The notes: a model not told the origin generated them from the letters alone. 64,000 bases of DNA from Cynocephalus volans (GCF_027409185.1 NC_084475.1:16822130-16886129), one strand, 5' to 3'; counted from the stretch's first letter, positions 14,301 to 22,396 are shown. Program-made: numbers and translations.

Positions 14301-15411
14301 AAAAGCCAACTAGAAAGGAGGCCATTTAGTAAACAGGTATTATTCAGAGGGCCACTATGAGCCCCCGCTCTGCTAGATACCCTACCTACCTACATTATCT
14401 CGGTCATGCTCACATTATCGTTGCCCAATAGATAGAATCATCCACATTTTACAAATGAAGTTTAGGAAAATCAAGTCTCTTGCCCAGTGTCCCAGAGCTA
14501 ATAAGTGGCAAGGGTAGGAAAGCATCTGAGAGCTGTCAGACCCCAAAAGCCACCTGGGATCACAAGCTTCCCTGGGTTAAAAAGACAAAGAAAAGCAAAG
14601 ACTTTCCTTCAAGTGACTGATCCAATCTAAAGACGACTTGAAACATGGTCAGGCCTAGAGTCTCTATCACCAACCCCGACCATTCTGCGGCCCAGGAGTT
14701 GCCTTTCCCCACACTTTTGCTCGGTTGCCGGGCCCTCCCCTCGGAACTACGAACTACATCCGCCTGTCCCATTAAGGAGACTCGGGAATGGCCACGGCCA
14801 GACTCAAAGGTCAGCTCCAACCGTGGGAACGGGACCAACCGAGAGCCCCTCTCCGAGGCACGCACTCCGGTGGTGGCAGAGTGCTCACCACCGCCCTGGG
14901 ACGCGGGAGTGGGGACACGAAAGGAAGGACAGCGGTCCAAGGATTGGGGGCTTAAGTCGCCAAGAGTCCGCCGAAAGTTTCTCAGCTGCAAAACCGGGGG
15001 CTGGGGGTGGTTCTGTCCCCTCCGAGGGTTTGCTCAGCTCCGAAACGGAGAGGCTCTGCGACCCCGTCCCCGGGTGCAGGAAAGCGGGGCCACACAATCC
15101 CCCGGGCGGAGGCGGAGGAGCAGAGTTGCCAGAACGACCCCTGGAGAGGGGTCCCCGGGGGCGTGCCGGGCGCGGCGCCCGCCGTTCCCCGCCCGGGCCC
15201 TCCCCTCGGCCCGGCCCGGGCCTCCCGCCGCCCGCGCTTACTCGGTGATGCGCTTGGCCAGCTCCGTGCAGGCGGCCGTGGAGTTGGCCGAGAAGACTCG
15301 GTAGCCGGTGCGAGCGGCGTTCATGGCCGGCCGGGCTGCGGGGCGGGCTCGCGGGGCGCGGAAGGCCGAGGACACGGACAGCGGCGGCAGCAGCAGCAGC
15401 TTCTTGGGCAT
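6..15411 (-). CDS. PRPSAP1: PRPSAP1, PRPP synthetase-associated protein 1 (5' half of gene; exons 1-5)
   Basis: This gene encodes a non-catalytic homologue of PRPP synthetase that sits in the cytosolic synthetase complex and restrains its activity (family knowledge). Five exons join in frame: 15411-15242, 11098-11046, 8060-7994, 1291-1119 and 121-6. All have GT-AG borders. They encode a leader, then [80 protein letters not shown] and ending [11 protein letters not shown]. This is the N-terminal phosphoribosyltransferase-like half. The paralogue PRPSAP2 differs clearly (VYQEPNRETRVQ, SKQCKMRKRG), so PRPSAP1 is the better call. The remaining exons lie beyond the left edge. Confidence 0.96.
122..1118 (-). 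other. PRPSAP1: PRPSAP1 intron 4
   Basis: The intron is AT-rich with no coding signal. I see no SINE in it. A short T run with GGCAGCTGGCTG near 675-700 may be the end of a decayed monomer SINE. GT and AG borders are present on the minus strand. Confidence 0.85.
1119..1291 (-). CDS. PRPSAP1: PRPSAP1 exon 4 (coding)
   Basis: This 173-bp exon has acceptor TTTCAG|AGATG and donor GCAG|GTGAGT. It encodes [20 protein letters not shown] through [10 protein letters not shown] to LASMLAKA. The KQSKMRKRG stretch replaces the synthetase KKDKSR segment and marks the associated-protein subfamily. Split codons at both ends (Arg and Gly) join correctly to exons 3 and 5. Confidence 0.96.
1326..1413 (-). mobile_element. 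tRNA-Ile-derived SINE monomer
   Basis: The reverse complement reads GGGCTAGCTGGTTAGCTCC, then a B-box-like GGTTTGGATCCCTGTACCGG, then a tail rich in A. This copy has diverged from the consensus. Confidence 0.8.
2378..2576 (-). mobile_element. Dimeric tRNA-derived SINE with target duplication
   Basis: This is a full dimer in reverse: poly-T, AAAGATGACCGGTAAGGGGATC, a second unit and GGGCCGGCCC. It is bracketed by the 15-bp direct repeat GGCTTCTACATAATC at 2363-2377 and 2577-2591, which is a target-site duplication. The tail has decayed to an (ATTT)n run. Confidence 0.92.
3465..3595. mobile_element. Ancient L2/MIR-type remnant
   Basis: The stretch reads like the common mammalian L2-type motif: GAGTGCCTACTACAGGCTAGG, then TTTTAGGTGCTGG, then GGAGCTTAAGTTCTAGTGG. 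It is assigned from memory of the family. Confidence 0.6.
3697..3790 (+). mobile_element. tRNA-Ile-derived SINE monomer
   Basis: The element reads GGGCTGGCTGGTCAGCTCAG, then TTAGAGCATGGTGCTGAGAA, then a B box and GGCCAGCC, with a short A-rich tail. Close kinship to tRNA-Ile is visible in the A box. Confidence 0.88.
4940..5055 (+). mobile_element. L1 3'-end fragment, left part
   Basis: This fragment and 5638-5798 read as one old L1 3' end (GAGGAAATGTAAATTAGTA here, GTGGTACATCCATACAACAT to the right). They are interrupted by the solo LTR at 5056-5633. Confidence 0.55.
5056..5633 (+). mobile_element. Solo LTR of a class I endogenous retrovirus, with 4-bp target duplication
   Basis: This 578-bp element begins TGTAACAG and ends GGTAACA. 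The direct repeat TTCC flanks it at 5052-5055 and 5634-5637, and a 4-bp duplication is typical of gammaretrovirus-like insertions. Inside are CTATAAAACC (TATA-like, near 5457), ATTAAAGG (poly(A)-like, near 5543) and two imperfect copies of CACCATGAATCAGC. It has no coding capacity, so it is a solo LTR left by recombination. It splits an older L1. Confidence 0.85.
5638..5798 (+). mobile_element. L1 3'-end fragment, right part
   Basis: It continues the 4940-5055 fragment after the LTR, with an L1-like stretch around AAACTGTGGTACATCCATAC. A SINE follows immediately. Confidence 0.6.
5799..5902 (+). mobile_element. tRNA-Ile-derived SINE monomer with A20 tail
   Basis: It reads GGGTTGGCTGGTTAGCTCAT, then GCTGATAACACCAAGGTCAAGG, then GGCCAGCCGCC and an uninterrupted A run. 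A long pure tail suggests a fairly young copy. Confidence 0.9.
6803..6905 (+). mobile_element. tRNA-derived SINE monomer (divergent)
   Basis: GGGCTGGCTCAGTTGC is followed by an altered anticodon arm (CCCAGTGTTCCAACCCC), CAAGGGTGTGGACCCC and TCGGCCAGCC, then an A-rich tail. Confidence 0.8.
7035..7131 (+). mobile_element. Hybrid single-unit SINE (left-unit head, right-unit tail)
   Basis: The head GGGGCCAGCCTGTGGCTCAC is that of the dimer's left unit. The tail CAAGTCAAGGGTTAAGATCC to GGTCATCTTT is that of the right unit. The junction falls in the shared GATAACACCAAG. Confidence 0.85.
7994..8060 (-). CDS. PRPSAP1: PRPSAP1 exon 3 (coding)
   Basis: This 67-bp exon has acceptor TTTTTCAG|AAACAAG and donor CCCAG|GTAAG. 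It encodes [22 protein letters not shown] plus the first two bases of Arg. The [10 protein letters not shown] stretch is a hallmark of the PRPS/PRPSAP family. Confidence 0.96.
8297..8355. repeat. (CA)n microsatellite with short (CT)n
   Basis: About 25 CA units, interrupted once by a CG, followed by CTCTCTCTC. It is likely polymorphic. Confidence 0.97.
8785..8862 (+). mobile_element. tRNA-derived SINE monomer with internal deletion
   Basis: GGGGGCTGGCCAGTTAGCTCAC to ACACCAAGGTCAAGG, then directly GCCAGCC. The B box is missing. Confidence 0.8.
8930..9101 (-). mobile_element. Dimeric tRNA-derived SINE
   Basis: Reverse dimer from AAAAGGTGACCGGTAAGGGC to AGGGCTGGCCC. GGACTTTA before it and GGACTTTATTTC after it look like a target duplication. 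Confidence 0.9.
9224..9335 (+). mobile_element. tRNA-Ile-derived SINE monomer
   Basis: GGCTGGCTGGCCAGTTAACTC to GTTACTGGCCAGCC with a CAA-rich tail. It carries several mutations in the A-box region. Confidence 0.85.
10787..10986 (+). mobile_element. Dimeric tRNA-derived SINE with target duplication
   Basis: Complete dimer: GGGCTGGCCCATGGCTCAC, GGGATGGCCGGTTGGCTCAC, ACCGGTCATCTT and a long mixed A tail. The direct repeat AACACACCAGCT occurs on both sides. Confidence 0.93.
11046..11098 (-). CDS. PRPSAP1: PRPSAP1 exon 2 (coding)
   Basis: This 53-bp exon has acceptor CTTGTAG|GCGTC and donor ACGGAG|GTAGG. It encodes [17 protein letters not shown] with split codons at both ends. An A19 run lies directly outside the acceptor, so the polypyrimidine tract of this acceptor is very long on the transcribed strand. 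Confidence 0.95.
11474..11643 (+). mobile_element. Dimeric tRNA-derived SINE
   Basis: GGGCCGGCCTGTGGCTCAC to ACCGGTCATCTTT and an A run. AAAGAGACTT repeats on both sides as a target duplication. Confidence 0.93.
11885..12335 (+). mobile_element. L1 3' end
   Basis: Typical L1 tail wording: CTCTGCCATAAAAAAGAATG, ACATGGATGAACTCAGAG, TCACTCATAAGTGGGAGCTA, ending in an A run near 12320-12335. It is truncated at the 5' side. Confidence 0.85.
12361..12935 (+). mobile_element. Older L1 3' end, split by a SINE
   Basis: TGGAATATTACTCAGCCTTA, then (after the SINE) AACGTGGATGAACCTTGAA, GTTACCAGGGGCTGGGG, TGAATTGTACACTTAAAAATGG and a terminal A run. This is an L1M-like 3' end. Confidence 0.85.
12445..12580 (+). 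mobile_element. Variant tRNA-like SINE (GGCGCAC type) with 15-bp target duplication
   Basis: It reads GGGCCGAGCCCGTGGCGCAC, TTGGTAGAGTGCTGCGCTGG, GGATCCTATATAGGACTGACC, GAGTGCCGGTCACG and an A tail. AAAGGAATGAAATTC is duplicated at 12430-12444 and 12581-12595. Head and middle differ from the tRNA-Ile type (GCTGCGCTGGGAGCGC instead of GTGCTGATAACACC). Confidence 0.92.
13488..13598 (+). mobile_element. Truncated dimeric SINE
   Basis: The left unit is complete (GGCCGGCCCTTGGCTCAC to GGATCCTATAATAGGGATGG), with a short duplication of GAGTGC. The right unit stops after GCCGGTTTGCTC. Confidence 0.88.
13716..13812 (+). mobile_element. Hybrid single-unit SINE
   Basis: Left-unit head GGGCTGGCCCGTGGCTCAC joined to right-unit tail GACAACACCAAGTCAAGG to CCAGCCATCTTT. 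It has the same design as the copy at 7035. Confidence 0.86.
13878..13977 (-). mobile_element. tRNA-Ile-derived SINE monomer
   Basis: Reverse copy with GGCAGCTGGCCAGTTACAGG, then CACCACACTCTAACCAACC. The outermost head is lost. CCATCTAGAAT repeats on both sides. Confidence 0.82.
14073..14175 (+). mobile_element. tRNA-Ile-derived SINE monomer
   Basis: GAGCTGGCCTGTTAGCTCTG to GGGTTCAATCCCTGTTCAGG with a CAAA-rich tail. Confidence 0.85.
14420..14545 (-). mobile_element. MIR remnant
   Basis: The reverse complement gives the MIR-like order GACACTGGGCAAGAGACTTG, ATTTGTAAAATGTGG and so on, as in the tRNA-core-derived ancient mammalian SINE. Confidence 0.6.
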
Positions 15412-16000
15412 CGTCCGGCCCGAGGCGCGGTTACAGCCGGCCCCGCGCGGGGCTGCACCGGGAGCGTTTCCGACCGAGGCGGCCGCGAGGCCCGGGGGTC
15501 CGGTTGGGGAAGGCGCTGAGAAGGCCGGCGTAGGAGGGGAGAGGCCCGAGCCCCCAGCTCCCAAACGCCACCAAGGGCTCCCGCGGAGCCCACGCTCACA
15601 GCGACCCGCGCCGCGGTCACCTCAGGGCGAGAAGCGAGGCCACCGCCCCCTCCGGGAATCGAGGGGCACCGGCTAGAGCGCCCGCAGGGCCGCCATATCG
15701 GATGAGGGCAGGGAGGTGGGCGACTCTTTAAAAGCCTGGTCTTCCGAGGGACGCAACACGGCTTTGCTCCGCCTCTTGTTTTGGCCGCTCGCTCAGGAGT
15801 TCTCTTTGCTCTCACGTTCTTGGGCGGTGCAGCCTGACTTGGTAGTGGCTCGGCCGTTTCCAACTTTTCTGCCAGGACCCAAAATGTCGGCCTCTGAGGA
15901 GGAAGACGATCTAGCTCTGCACCTCTATGATAACAGGGCGCCTGCGCCCTCCGAGGCGCGTGTGCACAGATGGGATTTATTTGAAAAGTGGAGGGCGGAG
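14600..16000. promoter_or_regulatory. PRPSAP1: CpG-rich PRPSAP1 promoter region
   Basis: GC content and CpG density rise sharply around 14650-15950 and enclose exon 1. There is no clear TATA box upstream of the start codon. The transcription start cannot be fixed from sequence alone. Confidence 0.75.
15242..15411 (-). CDS. PRPSAP1: PRPSAP1 exon 1 (coding), long and short starts
   Basis: Two in-frame ATGs are 87 bp apart. ATG at 15411-15409 adds a 29-residue leader starting [18 protein letters not shown] at 15324-15322 gives the well-known [15 protein letters not shown] start. The exon ends ATCACCGA|GTAAGC, splitting a Glu codon. The leader is basic with no acidic residue. I list the longer start because it is open and first, but either may be used. 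Confidence 0.93.
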
Positions 16001-16039
16001 TTGTTTGCAGCTTGTTCCCTGCAGTTCCAAAATGCCCAG

Positions 16040-16161
16040 AGCTGCCGGTTGGCTCAATTAGTTAGAGCGCGGTGTTGTAACCCCAAAGTCAAGGTTCGGA
16101 TACCCATACAGGCCAGCTGCCACAAAAAAAAAAATAAATAAATAAAATAAAATAAAATAAA
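16040..16161 (+). mobile_element. tRNA-derived SINE monomer
   Basis: GAGCTGCCGGTTGGCTCAATT, TTAGAGCGCGGTGTTGTAACC, TACAGGCCAGCTGCC and an (AATAA)n tail. It closes the open frame running in from 15884. Confidence 0.87.
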
Positions 16162-16162
16162 A

Positions 16163-16690
16163 TGCTCCAAAGATGGTCTTTGATACTCTTGAGCCTGGTC
16201 TTTCAGGCTTTCCCCAAACTCCACCCTTGTATATGCCTGTAAGGTGTGGTTCACCCAAACGTGTCAAAGGCACTCCTGCAACAAATTTAAAGATCTCAAT
16301 AGGTTATTGCAATTCTAGAATCGGGCAATAAGTCTTTCCAAAAAATAGTGTTCCAGTGAGCTGAGCAGAAGAGGTTGGCTTCATAGACAGAAAGAGGCTG
16401 AAAAGGCAGAAACAAAAAGCCGATTAGTTATTTCAGTTACTTTTCCATGTAAGGTAGGAACCAGGAGACAGCACAATGAAAAAATAACTGGTTACTTCAG
16501 GCTATCCTTTTTGTGTAAGGATTAAAGCAGAGGGAACTTCATTATCGTATTTATTGAAGATTTATACTGTTCGGGAATGTGAAACTTAACAGGGGTGACT
16601 CTGTTTTGGTTTTCAGCCTGGTCTGTTGGGGCCTAGTGCAGGAACTTAGTCCAAAACAATGGCCTCCTATAATTTTATTTAACACATTCC
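16163..16690 (-). mobile_element. LTR-like repeat, family A, copy 1
   Basis: The reverse complement contains GGAGGCCATTGTTTTGGACT, GTGCTGTCTCCTGGTTCC, TTCTGCTCAGCTCACTGGA, GCAATAACCTATTGAGATC. The same blocks recur in order at 25430-26000 and 26617-27060, so this is one dispersed family. The poly(A)-like and internal order suggest a class I LTR. The exact name is not recognised. Confidence 0.6.
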
Positions 16691-17103
16691 TCAAAGACTC
16701 ACTTGCATAGCATCTGCTCCACAAAGTCTGGGAGACCTCAGCTATAGTAAGCCACCCCACCGGCTGGGCTGTACTAAATGTAGATGCTTGTATTTTTATT
16801 TACAGAACATCTGTCTTCCCAACTATGATGTAAGCTCTATAGGGCAAGATCGTGTATTCCTTAGTGCTTTGTATTTCCCAGTATGTAGGGCAATGTTATG
16901 GGTTCCAGAGGCACAAAATCAGTACTTGTTGAATAAGGGCCCAGAAAGTAAAGGGTAGGCAAGCATTTGAGTTGCTAGTTATCAGCTGCCCAGGATTGGG
17001 AGGGGAGAGGGTGCAGGTGCTTCTCACATTTCCAGTACCATCTTCTGAGAATGTCCTTTAGGGTGATAAAAACATGGTATGAGTTCAAGGAGGCTGTACA
17101 AAA

Positions 17104-17269
17104 CTTTTTTTTTTTTTCCCTGACTGGTAAGGGGATCGCAACCCTCGGCACAGTGTTGTCTGCACCACGCTCAGCCAGTGAGTGCACCGGCCATCCCTAT
17201 ATAGGATCTGAACCCGTGCCCTCGGTGCTACCAGTGCCACACTCTCCCGAGTGAGCCACGGGGCCGGCC
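17104..17269 (-). mobile_element. Dimeric tRNA-derived SINE with target duplication
   Basis: Reverse dimer from a T14 run to GGGGCCGGCCC. AGGCTGTACAAAACTT on the left matches AGGCTGTCCAAAACTT on the right. GCACCGGCC in the middle makes it intermediate to the GGCGCAC type. Confidence 0.92.
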
Positions 17270-17332
17270 CAGGCTGTCCAAAACTTAATTGCCTTGGGGA
17301 AAGGTCTTATGTTCCTATGTCAGCACCCTACT

Positions 17333-17410
17333 CCTCAAGTTGGCTCAGTTGGTTAGAGTGTGATGCTGGTATCACCAAGGTCAAGAGTTCAGATCCTGTC
17401 ACTTTGCCCC
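17333..17410 (+). mobile_element. Partial tRNA-Ile-derived SINE monomer
   Basis: AAGTTGGCTCAGTTGGTTAG to AAGAGTTCAGATCC. Both ends are decayed. The stretch 17411-18059 beyond it shows no gene. It may hold old ERV-derived sequence, but I cannot name it. Confidence 0.7.
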
Positions 17411-18059
17411 CCATGAATTTGTCACCCCACCTCCCCTGGGTGATGGAGCTGCAAAGGATTATTCAAAGCCCATCTCTTCTGAGCAGTGAGAGACCCCAAA
17501 CTGGTTAATCTCCCCTGGAACCCTCAAGCGAGAGGCATACCTTGCTTGGGAAATTAACCTCAAATTGGGGTTCTCTTCCTGCATTTATTTTCCAGACCAG
17601 GAAGTTATAGGAAGAGAACATAGGTGGGGTTCTAGTTTAACAATATAGGCTGGTAACTTTCAGTGAAACAAGCCAGATGACATTCCAGTAAGGCAATCAA
17701 GTGGTCCTATCCAACACAAGCTTGATCTTAGCAAACATTCCTTCTTACAGCAAATTCTCGGTATCTTTATATAACAATCAGTAACTAGTTTGTCCTTGAG
17801 CCAGCAACCTTGCTGTGCCACAAATCTTTATCTTACAACAGAGACTTTGTAGCTTGAGGAAAATTTCCAGTCCTTCCCAAGGTCAATATTTGAAACTGCA
17901 AGGCTTTGGAAAACCAGGCCCTGTGAAGTGCATTTGCTTTAAGAATCCTCTACAGGATCCCTTTTCTGGCCAGCTACCAAAAAAACAAAAAACCATCCTA
18001 TTCCTAAGTAAAGAATTTGTATAAGTTCCTGAAATTGTTGACGTACCAATTAATGTGTC

Positions 18060-18640
18060 ACCTGCTGCCTGTAAGTGAAACTCTTACTGAACCCAACTCC
18101 AGCTGCCTGCCACCAAACAGAAATAAACAACTGGAAAGTCAAATGTAGATGATAAGGGAAGGCAGCTCTATTCAGGCCTGTGATGGCAGACTAAACCACT
18201 TCAAAGGCTCGGATTTACCGAGGGCTTTTTAAGAGGATGTGAGGGAGTGAAAAGCAAGAGGGAAGGGGACGTGTAAGGGGCCAGTTGCAAAATCTTGTCA
18301 AGGCTCCATCTGGTTTCTGTTCTTGTCCTTGACATTAACAGGGTACTGCAGGTTTCTGATTTGCTTCAGGGCAGAATCATTATAGCCTTACTGATGTGTT
18401 CCTTGGTTTCTCAGGGTCTGGACAGCACGTGTCTTATAGCAAGTCTGCAGCTCCAGGCTGACTGGAAAACAGCTTTACGTGTATGAAAGAAATGTTATTC
18501 TTCCTGGTAATTAAGGTTCAAAATATCAAATAACCATGGGAAAAGAGGGAACTCAGAGTCATGCTAAGCTAGCCTTTATGTTTATCTTACATCCTGCCAG
18601 AAAAGCATACACCTGTTTCTAGAGATTCAGCCACCAAGTT
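18060..18640 (-). mobile_element. LTR-like repeat, family B, copy 1
   Basis: Its reverse complement shares GAGTTCCCTCTTTTCC, ATGGTTATTTGATATTTTGAA, GCTGTTTTCCAG and TCCAGACCCTGAGAAACCA with the copy at 27120-27700. It is dispersed and LTR-like; no coding frame is kept. Confidence 0.6.
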
Positions 18641-18746
18641 TGCTTTTGCAAACTTCCTCTGAGGTGGAGTCCTTCTCCAGCCTTAGGGGAAAAGGATCAA
18701 ATATGAGTAAATATGGGGGGATCCTGCTGTTATAAAATGATGAGCT

Positions 18747-18919
18747 GTTTTTGTTTTTTTTTAAAAAAAGATGACCGGTAAGGGCATCTTAACCCTTGAC
18801 TTGGTGTTGTCAGCACCACGCTCACCCAGTGAGCAACTGGCCATCCCTATATGGGATCCAAACCCATGGCCTTGGTGTTATCAGCACCACAGTCTCCCAA
18901 GTGAGCCACAGGCCAGCCC
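18747..18919 (-). mobile_element. Dimeric tRNA-derived SINE with target duplication
   Basis: Reverse dimer. TAAAATGATGAGCTGTTTT on the left and TAAAATAATGAGCTGTTTT on the right mark the target duplication. Confidence 0.93.
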
Positions 18920-19126
18920 AATAAAATAATGAGCTGTTTTCCAAAGTAGCTGAGGCATGACGTTTACTGCCTATTCTCCAGGGAGACATTTTTTTTAGCC
19001 TATATGTAGTAACCTGTAGCCAGTCGTTGTAACTTTTGTATTTTAACCAACAATAAAAACAGAACAACCCCAGTATAAGTTGTCCCCCTCCCCTTTCCAA
19101 AATTTCCTATAAAACCTTTCCAGCCT

Positions 19127-19222
19127 GGGGGCTGGTGGTTAGCTCAGTTGGTTAGAGCACAGCCTTGTAACACCAGCGTCAAGGGTTTGGATCCCCATAC
19201 TGGCCAGCCGCCAAAAAAACCC
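19127..19222 (+). mobile_element. tRNA-Ile-derived SINE monomer with target duplication
   Basis: GGGGCTGGTGGTTAGCTCAG to TACTGGCCAGCCGCC. AAACCTTTCCAGCCTG is duplicated on both sides. Confidence 0.93.
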
Positions 19223-19337
19223 CCAAAACCTTTCCAGCCTGTAATAGACTTCAGAGCACTTCGCAGCTCCGTTGGTTTGTGTTTCCTGGGTCAGTCCTCA
19301 AGCTTGGCTTTCAATAAACATTTAAAAAATTATTTTG

Positions 19338-19452
19338 GGGGTTGGCTGGTTAGCTCAGTTGGTTCAGTTGGTTAGAGTGTGGTGCTGATAACACCAAGGT
19401 CCAGGGGTTGGTCCCTGTACTGGCCAGCCGCAAAAAAAAAAAAAAAAAAAAA
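19338..19452 (+). mobile_element. tRNA-Ile-derived SINE monomer with internal 10-bp repeat
   Basis: GGGGGTTGGCTGGTTAGCTCAG, where CAGTTGGTT is tandemly doubled, to GGCCAGCCGC and an A20 tail. Confidence 0.9.
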
Positions 19453-19812
19453 ATGACTTCCACCTCAACAGCCTTGATTTCAGTCCACAGGGGCTGCCTG
19501 TTGTCACATTGGACCTAAGGGAACAATAGGTTGTGACTCAGCATGTCATGAAGCCTCATGAACCTGAAGCTTCAGGATTTGGAATTTGAACTGCCCTGAG
19601 CCTGCAGCAGCCTGGTCCATATTCTGCTAGCTCTGTAGAATTCCTGCCCCTCCATTTACGCCTCTCTCCCAGAGCAGGTTAAAAAATAGAAGTTAACAAA
19701 CAAAACAAAAAACACCTGGGGTAGATAGCCTGGGCCAAATTATTTAACCACTGCCCCATCATGTCCAGCAAATGGACCTGGACAAAAACCTTGTTACCTT
19801 CTGAAACAAAGG

Positions 19813-19925
19813 GGAGGGCTGGCCAGTTAGCTCAGTAGCTCGGTTGGTTAGAGCACAGCCTTATAACACTAAAGGTCAAGGGTTTGGATCCCCATACCAG
19901 CCAGCCACCAAAAAAAAAAAGCAAG
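19813..19925 (+). mobile_element. tRNA-Ile-derived SINE monomer
   Basis: GGGCTGGCCAGTTAGCTCAGT with a partly doubled A-box region (GTAGCTCGGTTGG), then ATACCAGCCAGCCACC and an A run. Confidence 0.88.
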
Positions 19926-19978
19926 AAATAATAAATAATAACAAGAAATCAGTAAGTTACACAGTACGTTAGAAGGTA

Positions 19979-20606
19979 CATTCGTTTCCTGTTGCTGCGG
20001 TAACAGATTACCACAAACTTTGTGGCTTAAAACAACACAGACTTATGATCTTATAGTTCTGGAGTTGGCAGGGCTGCATTCCTTCTGGAAGCTCTAGCGG
20101 CCAATCCTCTCCTTTGCTTTTCCACTGTCTGGAGGCCACTTGCACTCCTGGCTCATGCCCGCCTCCCCAAAGCCAGTAGCAGAGCACCTTCGAGTCTCTC
20201 CGACCTCTACTTCCACCGTCACATCTCCTTTCCTGCTGACACTCCTGTCTCCCTCTTATAAGACCCTCCTGATTACATTGGACCCACCTGGAAAATCCAG
20301 CATAATCTCTCATCTCAGGATCTTTTTTTTTTTTTTTTTTTAAAAGATGACCGGTAAGGGGATCTTAACCCTTGACTTGGTGTTGTCAGCACCCCACTCA
20401 CCCATTTAGCTAACCAGCCATCCCTATATGGGATCCGAACCTGTGGCCTTGGTGTTATCAGCACCGCACTCTCCCGAGTGAGCCACAGGCCAGCCCTCAG
20501 GATCTTTAATCACATCTGCAGAGTCCCTTTTTCCACACGACATATTCGCAGGTTCTGGAGATTAGGATGTTGGCGTCTTTAGGGGGCCACTATTCTGCCT
20601 GCCACA
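19979..20606 (-). mobile_element. MLT1/MST-type LTR (MaLR), split by a SINE
   Basis: The plus strand shows the reversed MaLR LTR: TTCCTGTTGCTGCGGTAACAG, GTGGCTTAAAACAACAC, ATAGTTCTGGAG, and at the far end GATTAGGATGTTGGCGTC and CTGCCACA. A SINE interrupts it at 20322-20497. Confidence 0.78.
20322..20497 (-). mobile_element. Dimeric tRNA-derived SINE inside the MaLR LTR
   Basis: Reverse dimer from T19 to CAGGCCAGCCC. CTCAGGATCTT lies on both sides as the target duplication. Confidence 0.93.
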
Positions 20607-21289
20607 GAAGGTGAGAAAATAAAAAGAACAGGAGAAGGGGGTTGGACAGTGGAATAACAAACTAGTTTTATCCACTCTACTCTCTGATACCTGTGGAGCC
20701 TCTCCCATGCCCTTCACGTCCCTGCAGGGCTCCCCCTAGGGTCGCTGGAGCCTCCCTAACAGTCCCATCCACAGGGACCTCCTCCTCATTTAGGGTCTCT
20801 TTCACGTACCTGATGTGAGAACCACCTGTGGGGCTGAGTCTACGCTTCCAATTGTTATGGTTCAACAAGTTCGGGACATACTTTGTAATCCATTTTCCAC
20901 ACATCAGCCAGAGAGAGCTTTATGTACACAAACCTATCAGCAGCTCCTTGTCCCTTTTAAAATAAAAGCAAATCGCCTTGACACGATTGTAAGGTCTTGC
21001 CTTATGGTCCCCTACCTGTCTCTTCCATTTCATCTCATACTCTTCCGTTGGCATCAAACTGGCTTTCTTCCATCCTACACTAGGCTTGTCCCCTGCTGCC
21101 ACAGGCTTTTGCAAGTGCCGTTTCTTCTGCCTGGAAGTTCTCGCCTGTCCTGTTAGTCAGATCTTGTCCGTCATCAGCTCTAGAGAGGATTCCCTGACCT
21201 GCCTGCCTCGATCAAAGGCCCCTGTTATTGGATCTCCCAGCAACATGTTCTTCTCTCTTATACACTGATTACACTAGCAAATTTATATT

Positions 21290-21357
21290 TAACACCACCA
21301 AGGTCCAGGGTTCAATCCCAGTACCAGCCAGCTGCCAAAAAAAAAAAAAAAAAAAAA
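21290..21357 (+). mobile_element. 3' part of a tRNA-derived SINE monomer
   Basis: ACACCACCAAGGTCCAGGG to CCAGCCAGCTGCC and an A22 tail. It is 5'-truncated. Confidence 0.82.
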
Positions 21358-21417
21358 TTATGTTTTGTAGAGACTGCCAGTTGTGACCCTGTGCCCATTC
21401 TATACATTCTCCCTTTG

Positions 21418-21508
21418 TATTTTTTGGTGGCTGCTTGGTACAGTGTTTGAACCCGGGACCTTGGAGCTGTCAGCACCACGCTCTAACAATGAGCTCACAG
21501 GCCAGCCC
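21418..21508 (-). mobile_element. tRNA-derived SINE monomer
   Basis: Reverse: TTTTTTGGTGGCTGCTTGGTA, then CAGCACCACGCTCTAACAATG to AGGCCAGCCCC. The stretch 21510-22640 is otherwise unassigned apart from an MIR-like end near 22397. Confidence 0.82.
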
Positions 21509-22396
21509 CAGCCCTTCCTTGCAATATGAGAACCAGCCCAGCTAGTCTCACGTCCCAGCCCCCTTGCAGCTAGTACAGCCATGTGAACACTTGACCATGG
21601 AGGGAGCACAGAAGTGATATGTGCCACTGCCAGGAAGTAGCAGGCACTGGAGCAGCCCCCATGGACCCATAGATGGAGGCCACGTGTTGAGGGTGGCAGA
21701 GCCAGATTGCCCACCTGGGTCACTGGCTGACCTCGAGCAGCAGAGCTCCCCTGCCAGCCTCAGACTGCCTGCCTCTGCTCTGTTACCCAGGGAGGGAGAC
21801 AAGCTCCTGCTTTATTTAGGGCATTGGATGTTGGGATCTTTCTCTTAGAGCAGCTTCAGCCTATCCCCGGCTGATCCCCATTTGATGATGATTATTTATC
21901 TGTCTCTTCAAGCTTGCGTCTCTGGACTAGAAAGTCTGACTGGCCAGCCCATGTCATTTTCAGGAGTCTCTGGCCAGAAATAATAAAACTGGAGATCTGA
22001 AGTACTCGCTCAAAAGCCCCAAGGCCTAAATTCCTACAAACTTTCCCTGTTCCTCCACTAATAAGATACTGGAGGAAGGGCCACAAAAGATGAATTTGGG
22101 GATAACCATTCCGAGGTTGTCTGGTGGTGCCCGGAAACAGCTTCCTTCCCAGGCTGGCGCAGTCTTGGAGGAATCCAGCTGGGATTTAGGCACATTATGT
22201 CACCAGGAGGGCCCTCAGGCTGCAGCCATGTCCTGTTCTATAGGGATGTTTTCATTAAACATGAGCATTTGGGCTACACTTTTGAAAGTTTTTTCCATTT
22301 ATTATCTGTGTATAACAATCCATATGGCACTGGCGCAACTCGCAAAATATATCTGGGATAAGATGGCGACCTTTGAAAAGATGCCTAAGGGTATCT

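Larger units (their letters stand above)
11099..15241 (-). other. PRPSAP1: PRPSAP1 intron 1
   Basis: First intron, 4.1 kb. It holds two L1 3' ends, six SINEs and an MIR remnant. Its 3'-most 600 bases (14600-15241) become GC-rich as it enters the promoter CpG island. Confidence 0.85.

Noticed and set aside
14645-15304. 219-codon plus-strand ORF at PRPSAP1 exon 1
   Set aside because: GC-rich shadow of intron 1 and exon 1; rich in Arg, Pro and Gly, as expected from CpG-island translation.
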